From NCBI GenBank assembly GCA_015501075.1, contig JADNYJ010000052.1, positions 1 to 64,000 of the forward strand: a DNA stretch of 64,000 nt. Reading direction: 5' to 3'. Origin of the DNA: Gymnopilus junonius. Its lineage: Eukaryota; Basidiomycota; Agaricomycetes; Agaricales; Galerinaceae. Position numbers and translations under genes: made by a program. Positions 46,108 through 57,376 of this stretch are shown piece after piece. The notes below the pieces were generated by a model. The model did not search any database. It was given only the letters and a program-made list of their open reading frames with translations, and was not told where the DNA came from. Each line of letters begins with the position of its first letter. The stretch's first letter is position 1.

Positions 46108-47888
46108 TCATATTGCACCTCGGATGGCGACCTTGCGGTACTTCTCCTCGAATATTCGTTGGAGCGTAGGGTATGCAGGTTTGCAATCGATGACCTTCTC
46201 CATATCAGGACTATTAGGATTCGTGAAAGTTGTAACCTGATGATCTGCAAGGAACGTCCGAGCATCTTCCAGGCTCTCGAAAGCCAGCGTTTGAGAAAGA
46301 TATGACAAAGAAATCGTTTTGTATCTATAGATCATAAGATCAACATTTCAGCAAGCAAACGAGAGACTTTAATCACGCACACTTTGGTAATTGTCATCAA
46401 AGCCTTGACTCTTTCACGATCAATGAAGTGATCCATGATATAAGCACCCATATTCGGTGCTGTGTTGTACAAATCACAAAGCTTATAGTAGTTCCCCATT
46501 GACTGCGCTCTCTGCACTTCAAGGGCGTGCTGAACTGCCGGATCCGCTTTCTGTCGAGGTGTTAGTTGACCTACATATAGATTAAGTTCTGGACATTGAA
46601 AAAGAAGCGGGATGAGCAGAGGATGACTCGGAAGGAAGATATCAACTACCGCTTCGATTCCTTCCATGGAGGAGCATGAGTATGCGATATGCCGTGAACT
46701 CCTCGACTTTGCCAGGAATTCCCAGCTCATAAAGTGTCTTCAGAGTCGCCTGACATTGATTGTATTCAACCATATCGCCCTGAAGACATGTGTCAATTGT
46801 ATAATAAACTAAGAAAGGAAAGTAGCAAACAGTCTCCAGCGCCATACGAGCATGGATCTCGTACACTTGCACAGTAAATTCATTCTTAATTCGTTGGACC
46901 TGTCAAAATTAAAAAGAGAAGAATGATGTCACACAATAGAACAAAATGTACGCACCGTAAGATCCTGGCGCAAACTTTTGAATTGACTGCATATCCAAGC
47001 GTACGGCGTCTTCGCCTTCCATTTGTCTTTAAGTTCTGAAAGGGTTTTTTGGAGGATGGGATAAGGACGTATCGTCTCAGGCTTTGGTTCACTCGTCAGC
47101 CGTAAATAATCCTTGAATATCTCTTGTGACGTTCCAACAATTGTTGCTCGATCCCAGTCAATGACATTCTACATGCAAAGCGATGAAAAGAGGCGACTGA
47201 TGCAAATGAACTCACTCACAGGGTCCGCTTCTGGCTCATCTCCAGTTGCTGCGTAAGGTGTCCCTGACCTTGACAAGTTACCGTATACATATGAATAATG
47301 TTGATTGGCCTTGATTGCTCCAGCACTCCGTGAAAGCTTCGTTCTCTCCAGTTCATGCTCACGCTGAAAACGTTCTGCTCGCCTATTTAATGCAGCTTGA
47401 TCGTTGATGTCTGATGTTGTGTATGCTGCGGTGGCGTTCTTGTACAGTGCCTTCTTCGCCTTCTTGGTTGCGGGAACAGCGTTTTCGATGCTTCAGACGA
47501 GATGCCCCATAAGCTCTAAAAAACATACACGAAAACATAGGTTACCTTTTTCGCTTTAAGTTGCCCAGCGTTGGAGGTAGCTTGGGTAGCAAACTGTTGA
47601 AATGAGGGGTTCAGCAGCAAGATGATAAATCATAACGAATGTTATAGATGGCACCTTTTGAGTTGCACACCGGCCCAATCTGTCGTCCAAAGGGTGTGGG
47701 CGGCAAATGCGTCAGAAATTACCTGTTTTAATTCAGTCTGCACTTCTGCTCTGTTGGAATCCGTAATCTGGCCAAGGCATTTGGCTACCCATTCTCTGGA
47801 GGAAAAGTCCGCTATTAGAAGGGTGTCATAACTTGCAATTTGTAACATAAAATCACTTTAATTGAGGAGGCCAAGACTCTGAAGACAT
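46108..47888 (-). CDS. THP3: SAC3/GANP-domain protein, THP3/LENG8 family
   Basis: RNA-processing factor family with a SAC3/PCI domain, linked to transcription elongation and mRNA maturation in yeast. The start [11 protein letters not shown] leads into [20 protein letters not shown] and [21 protein letters not shown] Lys-rich nuclear-type stretch follows, then [60 protein letters not shown] and [19 protein letters not shown], the core signature. Next are [57 protein letters not shown] and [15 protein letters not shown], and the end is [17 protein letters not shown] noticed no frame break. It is divergent from NAA20. The symbol follows the yeast member. Confidence 0.9.
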
Positions 47889-48125
47889 AGCTGAAATATA
47901 AGGATGCTCAATAAGAATCGAAGGATACAATGTGGAGGATGAGAGGAAGATTACTTGATGTCGGCGTGCATCTTTCGGAGTCTGAATCCGATGTCAGCCG
48001 ACCGGCTACTCGGCCCGGCTTCGTCTCCCCAGATTTCTCCCGACCTCTGCCTTTAGCTTTGCCTTGCTTACAGCTTTCACGTTCAACGAATTCTCAGTTG
48101 TAAAACCAAGGAATCATTTGGAATT
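47889..48125. promoter_or_regulatory. Bidirectional promoter region THP3 / NAA20
   Basis: 237 bp between divergent start codons, without an obvious TATA box; inferred from position. Confidence 0.45.
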
Positions 48126-48887
48126 ATGAGCGTTCTTCGTCCTTTCAAGGCTTCCGATATGTTCAGATTTAACAACATGTACGTTTTCCATTTGCTCTCA
48201 ACTCAACCAAGCCTCTAAATTACTCCGTTCTAGAAATTTAGACATATGGACAGAAACCGTAATTGAATCCTTCTCCCGTAACGAAGAGCTCTCCTAACTT
48301 GAACCCCTGATAGTACGGAATTGGGTTCTACCTCAGCTATCTTTCCCGCTGGCCCGACCTTTGCTGTGTGCAAGAGGCACCAAGCGGACGAATGATGGGT
48401 TACGGTGAGTAAACCTCCTCTTTCCTCTTAACCTTCATCCTAATTTTGCCTTGAAGTGCTCGGAAAGGCCGAAGGTTCTGGCGCTGAATGGCACGGACAC
48501 GTCACTGCCATCACAGTAGCCCCCGAATACCGTCGTTTGTCGCTCGCCCGCAAGATGATGTCCTTACTGGAAATGGTTTCCGAGGAAATCTATAAGGCCT
48601 TCTTCGTCGATCTTTACGTGCGATGTGCGAATATCGTTGCTATAGAAATGTACGAGAAAATGGAATACAGCGTCTATCGAAGAGTCAGGGAGTATTACGG
48701 GAACTTAGGAATAGGGAAAGGAGGGAAAGATGAGGAAGACGCATTTGGTATGTCTGTTCCTTGAGTTTTATGGGTGTTTCTTAACACCTGACCAGATATG
48801 CGAAAACCCCTTCCCCGAGATGTCAATCAACGTTCGATCCGACCAAATGGCAGGGACATAATTGTTAGCGCTCATGACGTATCATAG
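48126..48887 (+). CDS. NAA20: NatB N-terminal acetyltransferase catalytic subunit
   Basis: Acetylates nascent proteins starting with Met-Asp, Met-Glu or Met-Asn at the ribosome. Exon 1 (48126-48178) starts MSVLRPFKASDMFRFNNI, then NLDIWTET, then YGIGFYLSYLSRWPDLCCVQ and EAPSGRMMGY. The GNAT core reads VLGKAEGSGAEWHGHVTAIT, VAPEYRRLSLARKMMSLLE (acetyl-CoA loop; the usual RRLGLA reads RRLSLA) and VDLYVRCANIVAIEMYEKME. After the last intron come DMRKPLPRDVNQ and the stop. Splice phases all fit. Its 3' end converges on IML1 with an 87-bp gap. Confidence 0.94.
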
Positions 48888-48974
48888 CCATCCTAGAGGT
48901 TAAAAGTACATGTTCCTATTATAATTTATACACACTACTCTCTATATCCCTATTACAACCATAAACTTAAATCA

Positions 48975-51900
48975 TTAAAGGGGTGGTTCTTCTACCAAAC
49001 AGGGAGCAGGTGGCAAGCAAGCGATTGCGGCATCATAAAACTGCTGCAGTCTCTCCTTATCCATGCAAAACTCTGCCATTTGCTGCCTGATAGCTTCAGC
49101 AGCCACGGCTGGTTGATGTTCTTTGCTCTTTGCCGAACCCATCCTCCCTGGACCCATCAGCCGATTGGTCAAAAATAAGAAACCTTTATACCCGCCTAGA
49201 AGTTGGATGAAGGCTACCCCGGATCGGTGGACGAACTGCGAGTGCTCATATGGAGAGCGGCGGTATGAGTAAACAACATCAACTGTTTCTGGATACAAGT
49301 CTGCTGCTTCTACATCGACGATGAACCCGAATTTCTGCAGGAGCACGTATTCGAAATAGTTAACGGGTTGTACACCGTCAGGAAGCCTCTTCTCCAAATC
49401 CGGTATCACAGGCGGCGGATGAGCCAAACGCATGGGGTAGCAGGACTGGAAAGCATTATGTTCTCGAATGCCGCTTATTTGAGTGACATAGGCTTCTACC
49501 AACTTGAGGCCATAGCGCTCAATAGTGCGACTCCAGAGTCGTAACTGGTCCTCGATACAGCGAGCTGTTGTTCCGATCCATTGAAGCTCAAAATGAAAGA
49601 CCGTTGCAGGATTGTGAATGATATCGTGGTGAAGAACGACCGATTCAGCCTGATCACTTCGCTGATAATAAAATAAGAAAACATCAGTGTCACTCCAAAA
49701 CTGAAAAATGTAGAAACACAAACCTTGCTTGGATCGACATCGATCACCATGGTCTGGCTCAAAATGAGCCTCTTCTTAGACTTGCTGCGACCAGTCGGAA
49801 CACCAGAGACTTTTTGAAGAGATTTCAAAGAGGTCGATGACTGAGTTAAAGGGCGGACGATGGCTTCATCTGTATTTCGCCTGCCAGTGAACCAGGACTT
49901 GGGCGTCATGTGCACGGAATATTCACCCTTTAGACGATAGTAGTAGTGCCTATCATGAGTCATTATTATTGCAAGATCACAGCACGGAGCAAGACTCACC
50001 CGTCCAAAAAGCTGTGGTATCCCCTGCAGTGTTCGAAAAGGCCCTGTTCCAGCAGCTTGACGCCCCAGTCAGTAGCTTGTGCCCTGCTGGAGACGTCACG
50101 AAACTCTCTAACTAGCCACGTAACAAAATCGTATCCTATGAAGGAATCAGGATACTGCGATCCGTGCCAGTGATAATTCTTGATAGGAAGCCCATCTTCC
50201 TCGCGCATGGCTTTCGCAATCGCAGCAAGAGGCATTTCGCTGATATCTCGCTCACTCTTCATCTTCTTGCGAAGGGGACCCTGAGCGTGAATCTGGTCAA
50301 GATGGTCCATCAGAGCTTCGTCCAATACCGACATTGCCGGATCCAAAGTCGTGGGCAGGAAGCGGACAGGAGGATGTACAATTTTCTCCTCGGGAGGCTG
50401 CCATCTCAGCTTGGTGAATATTTCAGCAAGTTTTTCGATCCCGAGGATACGGGCTTCTTCGTCGTTAAGCTTCTCCCCGGAAGGCCCTATTGTAGTTTGC
50501 GGCTTCTCTGCTGAAGGGATGACAATAAAGCGTGTTCGCCAGTACCGCAGCGACTCGTTGAAGTGATGTTCATAGCCGGCCACGAGCATGTCCAGCCTGG
50601 GATCTAAGTTGAGACCTTATAACAATATCCCATGTTTCTCACTCACCTATTCCAACCATAATTCTCCAGACCATGAGATTGAAACTCGGTTGTCAATTCA
50701 GTATACCCACCTGAAAAGAGAGAAGAGAAGTAAGTAGCCATTGTTCGAGAAAAAGGGTGATTCCTACCCCCAAGCTTCGGCCATATCAAGCACTGATAAT
50801 TAAAAGGCCTCGTTGGATTCATACGACGCACATAACGCCTGACCTGTATGGCTTCTCCAGTATATGATATCCGATGGATTTCATTTGTCATACTGAGATA
50901 CACAGGGTTCGTTGTTGAGCTCAGAACCTCCGCTGCTCCTGAGGGCCAGTACTCAGTCTCTTCTTCACCCATGAACGACTTCGTCCTTCGGAAATTCACC
51001 CTCTCTTCCTCAGGTTGTGGCTTATGGGGCCTCAAGATGAACTGGAAACCCTGCGCCAGCCTGACTGCAGCCATCCCTCGCATAACAACTAGGGCCCAGG
51101 CCCTCCGCATCTCATCCGCATTTCCTTTGACGACAGGTGGTTTGACCAAGAAAGATCTCATTTCCCTTGGATCGATAATGAATTCATACGAAAATACGTC
51201 GTACGAAGATTCAAGCTCAGAGTTGGAAGGAAAATGTTCGACAGTCAAGGGCAGACAGCCAGGCGTCACGATCGACTTCCACTTGTGATCATGTTTATAT
51301 ATTGGCTGTGGATAGACATGCTGCCATCGTCGTGCAAGTGAGGCTTCAGGATAAGCCAAGAATGGATTAGGTCGCGTGGGGTTGACGATCATGCCGGGAG
51401 ATGCAGACGAAGGGATAGAGTGCGGCAATGAACCTGCGATACTGCGACGCTTCCCAGTCAATATCTCATCTCGTGGTGGAGTATTAATGGGGGAACGCCG
51501 TAAGAAAGACGATCTATGAGGAGCCAAAGTTTCCTCTTCGTAAGTTCGACTCCAGCTCGATCTGCTGGCAGTTTTATTCTTGATTGCTACAGGCTGAATT
51601 GGCTGGGTAGATGCTACAGTAGGCTTGGAAGGAGGCACTTTGATAGGGGAAGAAGGAATTGAAGCTATTGATGGAGGTCTTGATACTTTCTCATTGTGAG
51701 ACGTAGGAGAGGCGGAAGCGGACACGGGTGTCGTCTGTGGCTCGCTTGGTCCGCTTCTGAAAGGATTGAATAGCCAAGAAGGGGCCAACTTCGACGCCAA
51801 CGAGCCCTTTGGCAGAGTTCCAGATCTTGAGGGAGTTTTCAATGACGTCGGCCTTACAGACCGTAAAGAAGGGGTGGGTGATGTATTGGGAGCTGTCACG

Positions 51901-54123
51901 GATGCGGCAACAATCTCACTGGTGGGTAGACCCTCGGATGGCAATTCCTTCAAAATCTTAGGTCTAGGGCTTTCCTCTATGGTACCTATCCTTCCTATCG
52001 TAGAGTGACGCTGCGATGCCCGCTTTTCGGCTGTGGGACGGACTGAAAAAGGCGTTGTTCCTCCATTTGCAGGCAAGTTAAAAGCAGTGGTGTAGTTAGA
52101 GGTAAGGGCAAATACGCCCAAGTCAAATTTGTCCGCTTCAGCTTTAGTGATGCCAGTAGATTCTTCAGGTTCAGTCGACAACTTGGATTGTGCTGGTGTA
52201 GTTCCTCCCATGTAAGGCACCTCGATACTGGAAAGCACATCGTGCTCCAGCAAACCGAGCATCTGAATCTCGTGCATCTTCGCTCTAGCTACAAATCTGG
52301 GAAGGGTGAGTATCGCGTTATTTCCACAAGGAACCACTGAATTACCTGTCTTGTCTGAAAGGCAAATCCATCTGTTTGTCCCAGAATGTAGTCGATACCC
52401 AAAAAGGTTCCCAAAAGAAAGTTTTCTTTTGCCGGGCATCAGCCAGAGAGTCGTCGTTTCCACCCCATAACGGATCCATGACACTGGGGTCCATTTTCTT
52501 TTCCTTTTCGAACTTGCCATCTTTGTAGTCACTCGAATCTGTGCTAGACCTGCTGGCCATATGATCGACACCTTGAAAACTGAATATAGGACTCTGATAC
52601 AGAGGCTGTTTGTTGAGCAGGATAAGATCAAGAACGAAACCTTGGTCGAGCATTCGCGTTGTGGTCAAACGGAGAAGCTGCTTTGAGACACGGAAATAAC
52701 CTGTGCCAGGGGAGATGAGAAGCGTGCTGACCCCAGTAAGGCTAAGAGACCTATCAACATAATGAGTCTCAGTGGGGTTCAAACCAAGATTGAGGGCTTC
52801 CAAGATAGGCCCGTCTTGAGCATACGAAAGTCTTCCAACGAGTCGGACCTGGTTTGGAGCACCAATTCCAGTGTCAAGAGTGGCACGGTGGTAATGATGT
52901 GTCAAAAGGATATCACGCTGGAAGTCCCAGAATGAGTTTTTTAAACTGACCAAAGTTGGCTTCCATTCGTGAATTACTTCCAGATCCGTGATGACTTTGT
53001 AGAAGTCTTTGTACCAATTTCCTCTCTCGTCGCGCCGGAGAGGACCTGCGGCGTAATCAATTTCTGATTCGTCATAGAAGACGCGGGATATCAAGACGAT
53101 GGTAACGGTGTGGTTCGTTCCAGCCTCCTTCCACTTTGCAAATAGAGCAGGCAAAAATGAATGTACGATCTTTTCATTGTAACGTTCTCCATCCTCAGCG
53201 AATTCCCATAGCTCTCTGCACACCTGAATAAAGATAGTGATCTTGGCAGAGAATGAACGATAGACAGCTTTCGTGGACGTGGTCATGCACGCTGCAGAAA
53301 CCTAGAGTTAAAAAATTATGCAAAGAACGTAAATCAAAGGAGATGTAAATGTACCTTCTTCCCACCGATATAAAGGTTCTGAATCTTTGCAGCTATACCT
53401 CCAATGAATGAGACTTCCTGGTCCTTGTAGACACATTGCCCAGACAGATATTTCCCCAGGCGCCACATATCATTCCGTCCTAGATATTGGTCTTGGAAGA
53501 TAAATTCAACATAGTCAGCGCTACAACTTGCTTTATCCACCTATTACAGAGTCAAAAGACATTCAGGTACAATGGGCAAACTCAGCCTACCTTGGTAAGC
53601 TCAACGTCGCTGTTATTTCGTAGTCCAAATACATCGGCAATTGGTCGGGGAACAGATATCTGCCATGAAGATAACATATTGTGAAGGTGATGAACATGAC
53701 TTGAGGCAGATGGCATACCTGGAGTTGCGGCTTTGAGCAAAGATCTTCTTTGGGAACAGTAAAGAGGAAAGCAGCCTCTGTATTCTCAGAGCTGCTGCTT
53801 GACACTCTCAAACAATCTCCTTCTTGTACCCCTGGCCACCACGAATGGTTGAATACAACTGAGGGACTGTCTTTGATATCATGGACCCAGGCGTTTAGAA
53901 TTCGCGTGTCGCCGATCTTTAAAGGAGCGGTAACAGGTGCAGATACCGGCCTGTAAGTTGACTGGGCAGTATTAGACCTCCGCCGCCCATATTGTGATTG
54001 TTCCCTGGAGACTGCCATAAGGCCTGAGCCCAGTAGCTGAGTAGCAGTGGTACCACCGTACCAGTCCATGGCCATAAATGCCCCCGGGCCGATAGACACC
54101 GGTGGTACAAAAATAGCGTTCAA
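48975..54123 (-). CDS. IML1: GATOR1/SEACIT subunit IML1 (DEPDC5)
   Basis: Component of the vacuolar complex that restrains TORC1 under amino-acid shortage. Several exons encode more than 1,400 residues. The N-terminal region has RILNAWVHDIKDSPSVVFNH and SWWPGVQEGDCLRV. The conserved IML1 region reads VEFIFQDQYLGRNDMWRLGK, VYRSFSAKITIFIQVCRELW, HSFLPALFAKWKEAGTNHTV and TIVLISRVFYDE, and later STLLISPGTGYFRVSKQLLR. A long Ser/Pro-rich linker separates it from a C-terminal DEP domain (YPDSFIGYDFVTWLVREFRD, AQATDWGVKLLEQGLFEHC). The end is LPPAPCLVEEPPL. The first Met is at 54123; nearer in-frame Met codons follow at MAMDWYGG and MAVSREQ. A transposon lies only 91 bp upstream of the start. Confidence 0.94.
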
Positions 54124-54206
54124 GTGCTATCATTCTCTCATCAAACACGCATTGCTGATCATTCCGAATAAAACAAATATGCGCCAAAAAGTATCGCGAT
54201 ATCGGT

Positions 54207-54214
54207 GCAGCGTC
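54207..54214. repeat. 8-bp target-site duplication, left
   Basis: GCAGCGTC directly precedes the left inverted repeat and recurs unchanged at 57057-57064. Confidence 0.95.
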
Positions 54215-57056
54215 TAAGGCAGGGTTAGATTGCTATTGGGCTATGTTAGTAACGTTAGATTGGTTGGGGGTCGGCCGTGAGGTTAGATACTTGAGTTACT
54301 AACTGTTATTTTATCACGTGATTGGTAAAAAATAATTAATTTTTTTCCGGGTTACTAACACGTTAGTAACCCACGAACGAGGTATCTAACACGTTAGATG
54401 TGTTACATTCATGTTAAAAACTTACGCCGGCTCAAGAAAGCTCGCCACACTCCATTCGCCAGGCTTTCCGACCAGTTTTGCTTGAACAAACAGTGTTTCC
54501 GTCACTGATGCACCCGGTCCTGCTGTATCAACGTTCGTGATGAGCGCTTTGAGTTTGCTGTCATCCAGCTTGATGTAAGTGGCGATATCGAATCGAGTTG
54601 AGGATCGAATGACCGTTTCTTGCAGGGCTGGGTCGATGCGTTCCGTTTCTGCAAGATCATAAGGGTCCGGGTTGTTGACTAAGTGATATGCAATGCAGAC
54701 CCATGCGTAAAAGACATCAGCGCAATTTGTGTTCTGCCCTTCAAGTGTAAGAATGGTGTTAGCACCTGATGAGAGAAGCTGGATAAAACCGCTCATTTCA
54801 GCCATGAACTTCCAGTGTTGAGTTCCTTCCTTGATGTACGGAAGTAACTTTTTTGTCTGTTTCACCTATTTGTCAGAATCATGATGTTTAGAAAATAGAA
54901 AAAGCGAAGCACTCACAGCTTTGGTGTCGAATTTCAAGGTTCCCGATGCTACGCACTTCTTGATGGGACTCATACAGTCATGAACTGATACGACTTGGAG
55001 ATAACTCGATGAGAATCGAGTCTCAGCAGTGCTTTTGATGCCTTCTCGGACTCCCTCCATTTTGCGTTGAACGTCAAGATGGAAGGTTCCATAATTTGAT
55101 TTGCCAAAGTAATTAGCAATTCCTGAAACGATAATGAGGGTCTAGAAAAAAATGTCTTATACAAGTTGCTTAATTTAAAGTGAGGGAAAAGAACTCACAT
55201 CTTTGAAAAGTTTTCCCAAATCCTTCAAAAACAGGTTTAGATTATGACACGGATCGTATATGTTCAGTATCCAGGGAAACTCCGCATTAATCTTGATTTT
55301 AGCAGACCGAACATTTGAACCACCATCACCAGCAATCGCACTATATCTTTCTGGACCATAGGTCATCAAAAGCTGCAAGAATAATGAGGCATATATCAAA
55401 GTGTAAACAGAGAGAACTGAGTGCTTAGTACTTACATGCATAATGACAGCTTTAAGAGCATCCCCAGTAACAGATACACCCTTAAAGACATGCCCGTCTG
55501 TGAAGAAAGACCTTCGCTTCGCCGTTGTGGTGTGAAACGTATAGATTTCATCCTTCGCCTTGGTGCTCCAGCCATCGAGTGAGAATGTATTATGAAATGT
55601 TCCTCCAAGAAATGCCTTGAACTTTTCATCCCAAACCGCGACCTCTTGCACAAGATGCTTCGGGAAAAATGCAGATCGGTCAGGGATGGAAAAGTTGGGA
55701 GCCAGTGCAAGAACAAATTCAACGAAAAACTCGCTATTCATCAGAACCCAAGGAAGTGCACAACAGATAAACATGCGGAACATGAGCCACTCAATCTTGA
55801 TTCTCTGCTGCTCACTAATTTTGGCTGGGTTCATATAGGCGAAGAGGTTTGGGGTCGTCCGTTCAGGTATTTCTTCAGACTCCTTTCCTGCTGCTATATC
55901 CGAAGTACTGTTTTTGGCTTGAGCGGGAACCTTCTCCAACTTTGTTGTGTGCGCGCGTTGTACCAGAGCCTCGCTGACCCTCTTATACAGCTTTGGGAAG
56001 TCAGTTGCAAGTCGCTGAAAGGTTTTATTAAAAGTTAAAACAGAAAAATACAGCGGACAGAAAATTTCATGTACATTACAGCTCTTAGCATGACTTTTAA
56101 TGCGATTTGGGTCACGTCCAACCCGAGATTCATCGCACGCAATGCAATATACAACAGGTCTAGACTTGCCTGGCTCCTTGGGCTCATCGAACTCGAACAC
56201 AAGATCATCCACCAGAGAATCCCGGGGCTTTCCTCCCTTTTTTCGCTCCTCATTGGTCTTCGGCTGTCGCGCTGGTCCAACACCATTCCCGCCATCAAGC
56301 CTAAGCTTGAGGTCTGCGCGAAGCTTTTCTCGATGTGCTTTCGCGGCATCACCCACAAGGACATTTTCCCATGCCTTCGAGGTTTTGACAGGCGTGGACC
56401 GTGTGTTAGAAGCAGCCGTGGGCAAAGTAGATGAAGGGGGCTGCCATGTAAAGATGGACAGTTACTAAGATAAGATAATCCAAAAGACATGGGTACAAGA
56501 CTTACCTCGGGGTATGTAGCCTGCTCGTTCTCCTTGTTGATAAGCACCCACACCTCATTTAGCTTCTCCATGTACTTGGACCAGTCCTTGTATTCTTCGC
56601 TTGTCTGATCCGAAATGGTGGAATTGAGTGAGTCGAGTAGGTGGCCCAAGGTGACATTGTCGCCAGAATTGATGAACTTGTTGCAAAGGTCAAGCAGAGC
56701 CTGCCGGTCAGGTGGAGATAGCATGGATGGCGAGCAGCGCAATAGTTGTTTGAGTAATCGAAGGGATTTCGACGTTCGTCATTCGTGAATTTTTCGATTT
56801 CCGACGTCATATGATATTGATCTTGGCCATCCGAAAATGGAAATTGATGTGAATATTACCTGCCGTTGCTTTTCTGCGAAAACACATCATGTATGAGGTG
56901 TCGGATAGAGCTGGGAAGGTCTCCATTGAAATTTGGGGTATATCACAGTATATAACAGTGGAATTTCGACGACCAATGTGAGATACGTTACTAACAGGTT
57001 AGTAACACGTGATATACCGGTATGTTACTAACATGGAACTAACAAACCCTGCCTTA
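54215..57056. mobile_element. Complete hAT-like DNA transposon, 2,842 bp
   Basis: Flanked by perfect 8-bp duplications (GCAGCGTC), the hallmark length for the hAT superfamily. The termini TAAGGCAGGGTTAGATTG and the complement of TAAGGCAGGGTTTGTTAG form inverted repeats with 12 identical end bases. Subterminal regions carry repeated GTTAGTAAC and GTTACTAAC motifs and TCACGTG or ACACGTGAT at both ends, likely transposase-binding sites. It carries one intact spliced transposase gene. Perfect target duplications and an open frame suggest recent insertion and possible autonomy. It sits between IML1 and the reductase gene. Confidence 0.95.
54422..56724 (-). CDS. hAT-like transposase (BED finger, RNase-H-type core), intact
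   Basis: Six exons (56506-56724, 56075-56440, 55436-56014, 55199-55372, 54917-55141, 54422-54865) sum to exactly 669 codons, with no stop or frame break. The start MLSPPDRQALLDLC is preferred over an upstream in-frame Met because the related ORF at 19816 starts alike. A BED-type finger is YCIACDESRVG with a distal H and C in SHAKSCN. The core includes FSLDGWSTKAKDEIYTFHTT, VFKGVSVTGDALKAVIMH, ERYSAIAGDGGSNV with the likely second catalytic Asp, and ILNIYDPCHNLNLFLKDLGK with the C-x-H of hAT enzymes. TRFSSSYLQ matches the TRWxS motif. The C-terminus (NPDPYDLAETERIDPAL) is not the usual hAT dimerisation block but recurs in the 19-kb element, so this is a divergent lineage. Confidence 0.9.
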
Positions 57057-57064
57057 GCAGCGTC
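57057..57064. repeat. 8-bp target-site duplication, right
   Basis: GCAGCGTC, identical to 54207-54214, directly follows the right inverted repeat. Confidence 0.95.
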
Positions 57065-57376
57065 AGACCGCATAAAACGCACCCTCCTATCCTCCGGACT
57101 CGTGGAGAGACCTCCTCGACGGACTTCGACCGGTCAATGGATCACCAATGGCTTAAGCTCAGTCGGAGGTAGCATGATGTTTTCAGTTCATTCCCCGAGA
57201 AGGAATGGCACCTGCCATTGCCCATTGCCCAATATGCCCATCCAGGAACCAATGTGCGACCGCCGACAAATCGAATATATTGATCGGCCATGTGTTTCCA
57301 CGGATGCTCGCATATATAACAGTGGGTTTTACCTCCGAAAGATTATCATATCCCTATCTATAGTACCCCGCGTATC
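57065..57376 (+). promoter_or_regulatory. Upstream region of the reductase gene
   Basis: 312 bp between the transposon and the reductase ATG. A tatatAACAG segment near 57310-57320 may be a weak TATA element. No coding motif was found on either strand. Confidence 0.35.

Noticed and set aside
57065..57376. Missing 5' exon of IML1 on the far side of the transposon
   Set aside because: Minus-strand translation beyond the element contains stops and no IML1-like sequence, so the element seems to lie outside the coding region.
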